Shown: one piece after another, positions 9,245-17,445 of the stretch
Layout of the letters: every line of letters starts with the position of its first letter
How positions within the stretch are numbered: the stretch's first letter is position 1
Source of the DNA: Glaciecola sp964446865
GTDB lineage: Bacteria; Pseudomonadota; Gammaproteobacteria; Enterobacterales; Alteromonadaceae
Direction of reading: 5' to 3'
NCBI GenBank assembly: GCA_964446865.1
Contig: CAYURD010000003.1
Location: forward strand, 52,574 to 116,573
DNA: 64,000 nt
Notes under the pieces: model-generated
What the model was told of the DNA's origin: nothing
The model's database searches: none
Seen by the model: the letters and a program-made list of their open reading frames with translations, nothing else
Position numbers and translations under genes: made by a program

Positions 9245-10327
9245 TTATGTTTGCGTTTTTCGTATCTCATTGAAGGTTACCACTTTACTGCGTCCGCTTT
9301 GTTTAGCGCGCAGTAGAGCTTGGTCGGCAAGGGCGATAATACTATTCACATCTATTCCTGCCGATGAGGCCACGCTCATTAGGCCAATTGATACTGTGCT
9401 GGAGAATGACGATTGCCCCATTCTTTTATGCTTAATTTGGCTAACCGCTGAACATAGTTTTTGAGCAACACTTTCGGCTTGTTTGTGCGTTTCTGTTAAG
9501 AGGCAAATGATGAATTTTCCGCCTTCATAGCGGCCAATGCTGTCTGAATCTTCGCGAATAGATTTACGTAAGGTCCGTGCTATCTTTTGCAAACATTCGT
9601 CACCAATATCTTGTCCATAGGTTTTATTTATAGATGCTAAGTTATCAACATCGATAGCAAGTATAGACAATACTTTTTGTTCGTTATCGTCGGTCTCTTT
9701 GTTTAATGAAAAAAGCGAGGTTTCTGCAAATTTGAGAATACTTCTTTTATTTGAGATGCCGGTCAGTACGTCGTTGTATGCCTGAGATTTAATTTTTTTG
9801 TTCAAACTGGTGTTCGTAGATGCGTAAATTAAACTAAAGCTAAAAGAAACAATCGTCGCAATAATTAACCAAACCATATGAGAAACGCGTTGAAAAGGTT
9901 CGTGGGTTGCACCCGTTAAGTCTAGTGATGTTAAATCTCCAATACCCATCAGAATAATCGCAGTAATTGAACCGCCGGCTATGATCCACGCCGTTTTTTG
10001 ATTAATAACTAAAAAGAAAATAATGGGTAATATTGGAATGAGTACTGAAAATTGCGAATTAACGCCACCCGATAGCACGCAGGGTGTAAACACGGCATAC
10101 ATGCAAAGCGCAGCTAAAATATGACCGTTATATGGATAGGATGCCTGTTTATAGGCCAGTGCAACCATGACAATCGCAATACCAATATTGACAAGACTCC
10201 ACGCACCGAGTTGCCAAGGTTGATTGGGGAGCAAATTTACCACAATCGCGCCTGCCAAAGTGCCACCGAAAAGAAGTAGCGAGGCTTTTTGGATGAGCGC
10301 GACTCGAATTCTATTGCTGTTACTCAC
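9245..10327 (-). CDS. Membrane GGDEF-family protein with degenerate active-site motif
   Basis: A 360-aa protein with about six hydrophobic helices in residues 13-170 and a C-terminal GGDEF domain (about 183-355). The domain start (YNDVLTGISNKR) and the IDVDNLASINKTYGQDIGD block are recognisable. The signature itself reads EGGKF (residues 268-272), placing Gly and Lys where the catalytic Asp/Glu-Glu pair should be. No RxxD inhibitory site lies at the usual place before it. Diguanylate cyclase activity is therefore doubtful; a role as a degenerate GGDEF sensor is more likely. It is convergent with the M16 gene, and a DUF1456 gene on the same strand lies 114 bases upstream. Confidence 0.88.
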   Translation of the reverse strand: MSNSNRIRVALIQKASLLLFGGTLAGAIVVNLLPNQPWQLGAWSLVNIGIAIVMVALAYKQASYPYNGHILAALCMYAVFTPCVLSGGVNSQFSVLIPILPIIFFLVINQKTAWIIAGGSITAIILMGIGDLTSLDLTGATHEPFQRVSHMVWLIIATIVSFSFSLIYASTNTSLNKKIKSQAYNDVLTGISNKRSILKFAETSLFSLNKETDDNEQKVLSILAIDVDNLASINKTYGQDIGDECLQKIARTLRKSIREDSDSIGRYEGGKFIICLLTETHKQAESVAQKLCSAVSQIKHKRMGQSSFSSTVSIGLMSVASSAGIDVNSIIALADQALLRAKQSGRSKVVTFNEIRKTQT

Positions 10328-10441
10328 AAACTTGTTTCTTTTACCAAGTGAACCTTGGTTTATTATCGGCTAGATGAGAATAGTCTAAAGCTGGGCTTAT
10401 TGAGCGCATGTTGTGCGCGCATTCTGCGCAGAAGCTAGCGA

Positions 10442-10981
10442 TTAAGAATGCTTTGTTTGTTTTGCATCAGGCCTATATTTTTTGACCATGCCTTGCAAAA
10501 AATTCCGAAGTAGTTGGTCACCGCAGACTTTATAGCTGCGATGGTCGGTACGTCTAAACAGTGCTGATAATTCACCTTTACTCACATTAAACTGAGCAAG
10601 GCGTAAAATCTGCATCATGTCATCGTCGCGATAACTCATGGCTATTTTTATTTTTCTCAATATTTCGTTATTTGATATGCGTTGCTTAGGACCCAAAACT
10701 TCTGGTTTTCTCGCATTAGGACCTTCCTGCTTACCCCGTTTTTTGATGATTAAGGCATCTAAAAATAGCGCTAAGATTTTGTCTCTCATTGGCAAAAAAC
10801 CGTCATCATTTTCATGCTTCATAATACTGTGAAGATACGCTGCTTCCATTTCATAATCTACAAGCTTGAAAATAGCGATAGTGGCAATGTCATCTAATGA
10901 CAAAGCAAAGCGCAGTCGTCTAAATACGCTGTTGAGGAATGGATTAATTGAATCTTTTTTTGATGCTTCTTCTAGTGACAT
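10442..10981 (-). CDS. yehS: DUF1456 family protein (YehS-like)
   Basis: A 179-aa cytoplasmic protein built from two copies of the DUF1456 repeat: one beginning NSVFRRLRFALSL and one beginning NEILRKIKIAMSYRDDDMMQI, each about 65 residues, joined by a basic linker. The family is widespread in gammaproteobacteria and has no established biochemical function. The N-terminus is some 17 residues longer than usual, but no better internal start is obvious. It is divergent from the threonine operon leader. Confidence 0.85.
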   Translation of the reverse strand: MSLEEASKKDSINPFLNSVFRRLRFALSLDDIATIAIFKLVDYEMEAAYLHSIMKHENDDGFLPMRDKILALFLDALIIKKRGKQEGPNARKPEVLGPKQRISNNEILRKIKIAMSYRDDDMMQILRLAQFNVSKGELSALFRRTDHRSYKVCGDQLLRNFLQGMVKKYRPDAKQTKHS

Positions 10982-11102
10982 AAGTTCGCGTGAGTAAATT
11001 TAAACCACGTAAAGTATACAGTATTAGTGCATATGGGATAAGAATTGTTTCGTTTGTTGGCGCTAAATCGCGCATTAATCACCAATTAGCCCAAATTATC
11101 TA

Positions 11103-11127
11103 TTGACATATAGACGTCTATACGGCA
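11103..11127 (+). promoter_or_regulatory. thr promoter region with a MetJ-box-like palindrome
   Basis: A perfect -35 hexamer TTGACA at 11103-11108 is followed by the 8-base palindrome AGACGTCT at 11112-11119, identical to the consensus MetJ box. The 8-mers on either side match the consensus only 5/8 and 4/8. A convincing -10 hexamer is not visible at 16-18 bases from the -35 (the best is a weak CAAATT-like sequence), so the transcription start is not resolved. Control by MetJ is an inference from the box alone. Confidence 0.4.
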
Positions 11128-11137
11128 AATTGAAGTC

Positions 11138-11251
11138 ATGAAAACAAATATAAAAACTAATATAAGAACTAACGACATGATAACTATCACAACTGCATCT
11201 ATTGCGATGCGAATGATGATTATTACCACCTCTACAGAGGGCGGTCGTTAG
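11138..11251 (+). CDS. thrL: thr operon leader peptide
   Basis: A 37-codon reading frame rich in the regulatory amino acids of the operon: 9 Thr and 7 Ile codons, dense at MITITTAS and again at MIITTST. It ends at TAG 11249-11251, 130 bases before thrA. An in-frame ATG at 11177 would give a 24-residue peptide (close to the 21 residues of E. coli ThrL) and is also possible; neither start has a strong ribosome binding site. Ribosome stalling at Thr/Ile codons when charged tRNA is short would favour read-through of the terminator downstream. Confidence 0.85.
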   Translation: MKTNIKTNIRTNDMITITTASIAMRMMIITTSTEGGR

Positions 11252-11302
11252 CTAGTGTCAATTTTTAGTTAACGAAAGCCCGCATAATGCGGGCTTTTTT
11301 GT
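11239..11302 (+). terminator. Threonine operon attenuator (terminator and competing antiterminator)
   Basis: The terminator stem is AAAGCCCGC (11275-11283) with GCGGGCTTT (11289-11297) around a 5-base loop, followed by a T run. An alternative fold is directly readable: TCGTTAGCTA (11245-11254) pairs with TAGTTAACGA (11266-11275), with one G-U pair. It is extended across a 2x2 GG/AA mismatch by GGGC (11239-11242) with GCCC (11278-11281). The second fold uses up the 5' arm of the terminator and begins over the last codons of the leader, as expected for an antiterminator freed when a ribosome stalls upstream. Confidence 0.85.
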
Positions 11303-11381
11303 ATTTTGATTTGGTAAAACTTCAGACGCGAGAAAACACGGCGCGACAAATTAGCATTAAAATGGGTAAGGGCAAAAGTCG

Positions 11382-13856
11382 ATGAAAGTATTAAAGTTTG
11401 GTGGGTCATCGTTAGCAGATGCAACGCGCTATTTGAAAGTTTATGAAATTAGCGCTAACACGCATAAAAGTGATGACTGCAAGGGCGCCGCGGTCGTGCT
11501 TTCAGCGCCAAAAGGTGTCACAAACGCCTTGTCGTTATTGTGCGAACAAGCACAGCAAGGTAAGGATTTTGGTGAGTTACTCGCTAAGCTTCATATGACC
11601 TTGCATGCCATTGCTGCCGAGCTTAATGAAAGTGTAATAGGCTTTGATTACCTGAGCATAAAAGACTATATCAGCGAACGCTTAGAGCTGTTAGAACAGC
11701 AATTAAGCGGTATTAAGTTATTAAGAACCTGCCCAGACCAAGTCACTGCTAGCATCTTGAGCATGGGCGAATATGTATCGGTGCGAATATTTAGTGCTAT
11801 CTTAAGTGCTAACAATATTAGCAACCTTATTATTGACCCGGTCGATCATATTGTCGCCGAAGGTGATTATTTAGACAGCCTTGCTTTATTATCTGATAGT
11901 CGCGCACGATTTTCTGATATTCCTGACGACGGCAGTCAATTTCTTGTGATGCCAGGGTTTGTTGCCGCTAATGAGCTTGGCGAAAAAGTCACCTTAGGCC
12001 GGAATGGCTCAGACTATTCTGCGGCCATTTTAGCCGCGTGTATTAACGCGAGTTGCTGCGAAATTTGGACAGATGTGGACGGGGTTTATAATGCTGACCC
12101 TAACCAAGTCAATGGCGCGGTATTGCTCGATAAATTGACCTATCAAGAAGCCATGGAGCTATCTTACTTTGGCGCCAAAGTACTTCATCCAAAAACGATA
12201 GGACCCATTGCACAATTTGGCATCCCATGTTTAATCAGAAATACGCTCAACCCATCAGCCCCGGGCACCTTAATTAGTCACGAAGCCAGTGAAAAATGGA
12301 CTAGCGTCAAAGGGATTTCACATCTTGAAGATATTGCTATGTTTAATATTTCAGGCCCGGGCATGAAAGGGATGGTGGGCATGGCGAGTCGCATATTTGA
12401 TGTCATATCAAAAGGTAATATATCAATTAGTTTGATTACGCAGAGTTCGTCTGAATACAGCATCAGTTTTTGTATTGCTCATAAAGATGCGCCAAGAGCC
12501 AAAGAGTTACTTGAAGAGAGCTTTGCCCTTGAATTAAGTAATCATTTGCTCGAGCCCATAGAAGTGCGTGAAGACTTAGCCATTGTTACTCTTGTTGGTG
12601 ATGGCATGCGCCAATCTAATGGACTGGCCGCCAAGTTTTTTAAAGCGCTCGCGCAGGCACGCGTCAATAACGTGGCAATAGCACAAGGCTCTTCTGAACG
12701 CTCAATTTCGACGGTCATTGAAAACAGCAAAGCGAAAAAAGCAGTCAAAGTTATTCATCAAAACTTTTTTACACAAATGATCAGCATCGACGCGTTTTTA
12801 ATCGGTGTTGGTACTGTTGGCAAAGAGCTGCTAAGTCAAATAGGTGCGCAACAAGAAGCTTTGCTTAGCCGAAATATACAGTTAAATATTTATGGTATTG
12901 CTGATTCAAAGCGTTGTTTATTAGACAATGCAGGTATCGATTTATCAGAAGATGCGATTGCTAAGCTTAAGCAAGAAAGTGCAAGCTTTAGCGTTGATAG
13001 GCTAGCTAAATTTGTTAGTGACAATAGCTTGACCAACCCAGTAGTGATTGATTGTACCAGTAATAAAAAGATTGCCAGCTTGTATGTCTATATGATGAAG
13101 GCAGGCTTTCATGTGGTTACTCCAAACAAAAAAGCGAATACTGGTGATTATGCCGATTACTTAACACTTAAAAAGACGGCGCAGCAGCACAATCGCCAAT
13201 ATTTATATGAGACGACCGTGGGTGCCGGTTTACCCGTTATCGATAATTTGCAAAAGCTTGTGATCGCCGGCGATAGGCTTGAGAAGTTTGAAGGTATACT
13301 ATCGGGCTCTCTTTCTTATGTTTTTGGTAAACTTGATGAAGGCTTAAGTATCGCCGAGGCTACCGCTATTGCTAAAACCAACGGATTTACCGAACCTGAC
13401 CCACGCGATGATTTAAGTGGCATGGATGTCGCCCGAAAGCTGCTTATTATGGCGCGTGAGTCGGGCCTGAGTCTGGAGCTTTCTGACATCGATGTTGAAT
13501 CAGTATTGCCCGAGTGGTTTGATGCCACAGGCGATGTAGACGCGTTTATGGAGAACTTACCTAAACTTAACCAGCATATTGGTGAACTGGCGCATGCTGC
13601 GAAAGAAAAAGGGGAAGTACTGCGCTACGTAGGTTCGATAAGCGAAGGAAATTGCAAGGTAAGTATTCAGTCGGTGGGCACATCTCACCCGCTTGCGGCG
13701 GTTAAAGATGGTGAAAACGCATTGGCTATTCACAGTAAATACTATTCACCTATTCCTTATGTTATAAGAGGTTATGGCGCAGGTGCCACAGTAACTGCTG
13801 CCGGTGTGTTTGCTGATATATTGCGCACCATGCCGATTCAAATGGAATTTCAGTAA
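11382..13856 (+). CDS. thrA: Bifunctional aspartokinase I / homoserine dehydrogenase I
   Basis: An 824-aa fusion enzyme catalysing the first and third steps of threonine/methionine synthesis: aspartate phosphorylation and aspartate-semialdehyde reduction. The kinase domain starts MKVLKFGGSS and has the TLGRNGSDYSAAI substrate motif near residue 205. Two ACT domains (about 315-460) form the threonine-sensing hinge. The dehydrogenase domain starts at about 462 with the NAD(P) loop GVGTVGKELL and contains GILSGSLSYVF and the FTEPDPRDDLSG motif. The length matches E. coli ThrA (820). The stop codon TAA is immediately followed by the ATG of thrB, so translation is probably coupled. It lies behind the leader and attenuator. 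Confidence 0.97.
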   Translation: MKVLKFGGSSLADATRYLKVYEISANTHKSDDCKGAAVVLSAPKGVTNALSLLCEQAQQGKDFGELLAKLHMTLHAIAAELNESVIGFDYLSIKDYISERLELLEQQLSGIKLLRTCPDQVTASILSMGEYVSVRIFSAILSANNISNLIIDPVDHIVAEGDYLDSLALLSDSRARFSDIPDDGSQFLVMPGFVAANELGEKVTLGRNGSDYSAAILAACINASCCEIWTDVDGVYNADPNQVNGAVLLDKLTYQEAMELSYFGAKVLHPKTIGPIAQFGIPCLIRNTLNPSAPGTLISHEASEKWTSVKGISHLEDIAMFNISGPGMKGMVGMASRIFDVISKGNISISLITQSSSEYSISFCIAHKDAPRAKELLEESFALELSNHLLEPIEVREDLAIVTLVGDGMRQSNGLAAKFFKALAQARVNNVAIAQGSSERSISTVIENSKAKKAVKVIHQNFFTQMISIDAFLIGVGTVGKELLSQIGAQQEALLSRNIQLNIYGIADSKRCLLDNAGIDLSEDAIAKLKQESASFSVDRLAKFVSDNSLTNPVVIDCTSNKKIASLYVYMMKAGFHVVTPNKKANTGDYADYLTLKKTAQQHNRQYLYETTVGAGLPVIDNLQKLVIAGDRLEKFEGILSGSLSYVFGKLDEGLSIAEATAIAKTNGFTEPDPRDDLSGMDVARKLLIMARESGLSLELSDIDVESVLPEWFDATGDVDAFMENLPKLNQHIGELAHAAKEKGEVLRYVGSISEGNCKVSIQSVGTSHPLAAVKDGENALAIHSKYYSPIPYVIRGYGAGATVTAAGVFADILRTMPIQMEFQ

Positions 13857-14822
13857 ATGAGTGAGACAACGCGTGCTTTTGCACCCGCTTCAATTGGTAA
13901 CGTTAGCCTTGGCTTTGATGTGTTAGGGGCTGCGCTTGCGCCAGTTGACGGAACATTATTAGGTGATTGGGTAGAAGTGAACGATTCAGCGAATTTTAGC
14001 TTCAGCCAAGATGGCCGCTTTGCACATAAATTGCCGCCAAGTGCGAGTCAAAACATAGTCACTAAGTGCTACGATTATTATCAAGAGGCACTGATTAAAA
14101 AACAATTACCACCGCTTTGTGTTGCATTGCATTTGCATAAAAACTTGCCAATAGGAAGCGGTTTAGGCTCAAGTGCTAGCTCAATTGTGGCGGCTTTTTA
14201 TGCCCTAAATGCCCATTGTGAAAAACGTGATGGCAAGGCCCCTTTTGATGTGGATGAGTTATTGCTGATGATGGGTGAGCTTGAGGGGCAAATAAGTGGT
14301 AGTATTCACTACGATAATGTGGCGCCAAGCTACATTGGTGGCATGACCCTCATGAGCGGCGAAAGCTCACCTATTGCCATACAACTCCCCGTGTTTAAAG
14401 ATTGGTATTGGGTTAGCTGCTATTCGGGCTTATCTGTCTCAACGGCTAAAGCAAGAGCATTGTTACCCACTGAATATGAATTGAGTGACACGCTCACATT
14501 TGGCCGACAGTTGGCAGTATTTGTGCATAGCTTACACAGCGGCAATCGTGAATTAGCTGCAAAAGTAATGAAAGATGTCATTGCAGAACAACATCGAAAG
14601 GTGTTGTTACCAAAGTTTGATGAAGCTCGAGCGTATTCTGCCCAGCACAACGCGCTTAGTTTTGGTATATCGGGCTCTGGTCCGACAGTATTTGCAGTGA
14701 CTGAAAATATAGCTGATGCCCATGCCATACAAAATTGGCTTGAACAGCATTACATTCAAAATGAAGATGGCTTTAGTCATGTTTGTAAAATAGATACGGC
14801 TGGCACACGCGTTATTGCCTGA
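13857..14822 (+). CDS. thrB: Homoserine kinase
   Basis: A 321-aa GHMP-family kinase that phosphorylates homoserine. The ATP loop LPIGSGLGSSASS is at about residues 97-109, the N-terminal APASIGNVSLGFDVLG motif is intact, and the C-terminal FGISGSGPTVFAV is the third GHMP motif. It begins directly after the thrA stop codon and precedes thrC by 77 bases, completing the classical thrABC order. Confidence 0.97.
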   Translation: MSETTRAFAPASIGNVSLGFDVLGAALAPVDGTLLGDWVEVNDSANFSFSQDGRFAHKLPPSASQNIVTKCYDYYQEALIKKQLPPLCVALHLHKNLPIGSGLGSSASSIVAAFYALNAHCEKRDGKAPFDVDELLLMMGELEGQISGSIHYDNVAPSYIGGMTLMSGESSPIAIQLPVFKDWYWVSCYSGLSVSTAKARALLPTEYELSDTLTFGRQLAVFVHSLHSGNRELAAKVMKDVIAEQHRKVLLPKFDEARAYSAQHNALSFGISGSGPTVFAVTENIADAHAIQNWLEQHYIQNEDGFSHVCKIDTAGTRVIA

Positions 14823-14899
14823 AAATAAAATTCGGGCGCAATTGCGGCGAAATTTGCCGTAATTTCAGCTGAGCACAGAAATAAGGAAAATAGTTTTTC

Positions 14900-16183
14900 G
14901 TGGAATTAGTTAATTTAAAAGATAAAAATGACACTGCCAGTTTTAGTGAAGCTGTCAAACGCGGTTTAGGCAAACATCAAGGCTTATATTTTTTAGAAGA
15001 TATTGCGCCGCTTGATGACATCGATGCGCTTCTAGCGTTGCCACTTACCCAACGAAGCATTCAAATTTTAACGCATTTAATTGGCGACGAATTACCAGCA
15101 AACAAAATCGCAGAATTTGTCAACGAGGCTTTTACATTTGAAGCACCACTTGTGCCTGTTACTGATAACATTTATAGCCTTGAATTATTTCACGGACCAA
15201 CGCTAGCGTTTAAAGACTTTGGCGGCCGGTTTATGGCGCAGTGCCTCGCTCACATTAGTAATGGTGAGCCAGTCACGATACTTACCGCTACATCAGGTGA
15301 TACGGGAGCCGCCGTTGCCCATGCGTTTCACGGTATAGATAATATTCAGGTGGTTATTTTATTTCCAAAAGGAAAAATTAGCCCGCTACAAGAAAAGTTA
15401 TTCACGACGCTAGGCGGCAACATTCATACTGTGGCGATTGAGGCTGATTTTGACGCGTGTCAGCAACTCGTAAAAACAGCTTTTGACGATGTTGAGGTGC
15501 GCGAAGGTTTGCACTTAAATTCAGCCAACTCAATTAACATTAGCCGTTTAATGGCACAAATTTGCTATTACTTTGAGGCGATTTCACAATTGCCAAGCGA
15601 TAAGCGTGACAAAGCGGTGTTTTCTGTGCCCAGTGGAAATTTTGGTAACTTAACGGCGGGTATTTTAGCAAAATTACTAGGCTTACCAATTAAGCGCTTT
15701 ATTGCGGCTACTAATAGCAATGATACCGTGCCACGTTACTTACGTACGGGCAAATGGGAGCCTAATGCAACCGTTGCCACAATGTCGAATGCGATGGACG
15801 TGAGTCAACCAAACAACTGGCCGCGCATTCAAGCGTTGGTCGATAAAGGTCTTTTCAAATCAGAGCTGTTACAAGGCGAAGCAGTCGACGAACAATATAC
15901 TCAGGTCGCTATGCGTCAGTTAGCGAGTTTAGGTTATATATCTGAGCCTCATGCGGCTATTAGTTATCGGTGTTTAGAAAAAGACTTAAACGCTGATGAA
16001 GTCGGGATATTTTTGGGCACCGCGCATCCTGCAAAATTTAGAGAAACGGTTGAGAATGTTTTAGGTCAACCTTTGTCGTTACCACAAGCGCTTGTTGATA
16101 GTTCTGCTAAACCTGCCTTTTCAGTGGATGTTGAAAATAATTACGATGCCCTAAAAGCCCATATGTTTTCGCTGCTTAAGTAA
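14900..16183 (+). CDS. thrC: Threonine synthase
   Basis: A 427-aa PLP enzyme converting O-phosphohomoserine to threonine. The PLP lysine lies in LAFKDFGGRFM (about residue 107), followed by the TATSGDTGAAVAHAF motif and the phosphate-binding VPSGNFGNLTAG. The start is GTG 14900, with AAGGAAA upstream, and gives the expected N-terminus. It is the last gene of the operon. A 10-base inverted repeat follows it, but without a T run. Confidence 0.97.
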   Translation: MELVNLKDKNDTASFSEAVKRGLGKHQGLYFLEDIAPLDDIDALLALPLTQRSIQILTHLIGDELPANKIAEFVNEAFTFEAPLVPVTDNIYSLELFHGPTLAFKDFGGRFMAQCLAHISNGEPVTILTATSGDTGAAVAHAFHGIDNIQVVILFPKGKISPLQEKLFTTLGGNIHTVAIEADFDACQQLVKTAFDDVEVREGLHLNSANSINISRLMAQICYYFEAISQLPSDKRDKAVFSVPSGNFGNLTAGILAKLLGLPIKRFIAATNSNDTVPRYLRTGKWEPNATVATMSNAMDVSQPNNWPRIQALVDKGLFKSELLQGEAVDEQYTQVAMRQLASLGYISEPHAAISYRCLEKDLNADEVGIFLGTAHPAKFRETVENVLGQPLSLPQALVDSSAKPAFSVDVENNYDALKAHMFSLLK

Positions 16184-16194
16184 ATTCAAGCAGT

Positions 16195-16235
16195 CAAGGT
16201 TTACGCCACTAATTTGAATGTCAATGTAAACCTTG
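16195..16235. repeat. 10-base inverted repeat after thrC
   Basis: CAAGGTTTAC (16195-16204) and GTAAACCTTG (16226-16235) are perfect inverted copies separated by 21 bases. No U run follows on either strand, so this is not a standard intrinsic terminator. It could be an mRNA 3'-end stabilising hairpin or a protein binding site upstream of ung, whose start lies 33 bases later. Confidence 0.6.
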
Positions 16236-16268
16236 GCGAGAACATGTAGATAAACTTGGTGATGTGCT

Positions 16269-16943
16269 GTGTCTAATACTGTTAATACTTGGGAAGGTTT
16301 ACTGGGCCCAGAAAAAGAAAAACCCTACTTTATTGCCTTGCTTAATTACATAAAGACACGGCGCAATGAGGGCATTTCGGTATTTCCACCGGCGAAAGAC
16401 GTATTTAATGCCTTTACCTTAACCCCAGCTCATCATGTAAAAGTAGTGATATTAGGGCAAGATCCATATCACGGAGCAGGGCAAGCGCATGGTTTATGCT
16501 TTTCAGTCTTAGACGATGTGAAAGTGCCGCCATCTTTGCGCAATATATATAAAGAACTTTGCGAAGATATTGACGGCTTCACCATGCCAAAGCATGGCAA
16601 TTTAAGTCATTGGGCCAAACAAGGCGTGTTACTGCTCAATACCGTGATGACGGTAGAGCAAGGACACGCGCATTCTCATAAAGGGCAGGGCTGGGAAACA
16701 TTCACAGATAAAGTGATCACGCAAATCAGTGAGCATATGGATAATGTGGTATTTTTGTTATGGGGTGCGCCTGCTCAGAAAAAAGCAAAGCTGATTGATC
16801 ACCAAAAACATCACATATTAACAAGTGTACACCCATCGCCATTATCGGCTCATAGAGGATTTTTGGGATGTAAACACTTTAGTCAGACAAACACATTACT
16901 GATAGAACTGAAAAAGGAACCAATCGATTGGCAGGTCGACTAG
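16269..16943 (+). CDS. ung: Uracil-DNA glycosylase
   Basis: A 224-aa family 1 UDG that removes uracil from DNA in base-excision repair. The catalytic water-activating loop GQDPYHGAGQAHGL (about residues 64-77), the LLLNTVMTVE block and the DNA-intercalating HPSPLSAHRGF loop near residue 190 are all intact. The start is GTG 16269. Length and motifs match E. coli Ung. Confidence 0.97.
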   Translation: MSNTVNTWEGLLGPEKEKPYFIALLNYIKTRRNEGISVFPPAKDVFNAFTLTPAHHVKVVILGQDPYHGAGQAHGLCFSVLDDVKVPPSLRNIYKELCEDIDGFTMPKHGNLSHWAKQGVLLLNTVMTVEQGHAHSHKGQGWETFTDKVITQISEHMDNVVFLLWGAPAQKKAKLIDHQKHHILTSVHPSPLSAHRGFLGCKHFSQTNTLLIELKKEPIDWQVD

Positions 16944-17010
16944 TTCTATGTCTACTTTAGCTGTTTTATATATCTGCTAGTTGTAAATGTATGTATGTGT
17001 TTGATAGGTG

Positions 17011-17184
17011 TTATCGAACGCCTTCAAGCTCTGCTTCGAGCCCTACGTCCATATCACACAATTCTTGTTTAAGACGATAGCGTTCTTTGATGGCTTCTAT
17101 TTCGCGCCATTTTCTTTTTTTGCTTTTGGTTTTTTTGTTGCGGCTTTCACTTTCTACTGAATTTAAAAATTCTACTGATTCCAC
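17011..17184 (-). CDS. DUF3545 family small protein
   Basis: A 57-aa gene starting at GTG 17184 with GGGAGC upstream and ending at TAA 17011. A Lys-rich stretch (NKKTKSKKRK) is followed by WREIEAIKERYRLKQELCDMD, the hallmark of the DUF3545 family found in Vibrio, Shewanella and Alteromonas. It is probably a cytoplasmic, largely helical, basic protein. Function is unknown; the basic patch would suit nucleic-acid or ribosome contact, but that is speculation. Confidence 0.8.
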   Translation of the reverse strand: MESVEFLNSVESESRNKKTKSKKRKWREIEAIKERYRLKQELCDMDVGLEAELEGVR

Positions 17185-17390
17185 GACGTGCTCCCTATAT
17201 TGCTACTACGAGTAACGAAGAGCGGCGTTATACTAAAGTAGAGTTTTTAGTAAGTTATCGTTGCCACGTCTTCGTAAATAGTTGTACCACAGAGCAGGTA
17301 AAAATAAAACATAAAAAGTTAATATTTTGTTAACGAGATTTTATAGGGTTATTCGTATATGTCTATAAGTCTATATTTTACAGCCACATA

Positions 17391-17415
17391 GAAAAAGGCA
17401 CAGTGTTAACTGTGC
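17391..17415 (-). terminator. Intrinsic terminator of pgi
   Basis: On the minus strand, GCACAGT and ACTGTGC form a 7-base-pair stem with a TAAC loop, followed directly by CTTTTTC. It lies 31 bases after the pgi stop codon and separates pgi from the small DUF3545 gene. Confidence 0.7.
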
Positions 17416-17445
17416 TAAGAGGTCAGATGTCTGTGAAGCAAGGTG

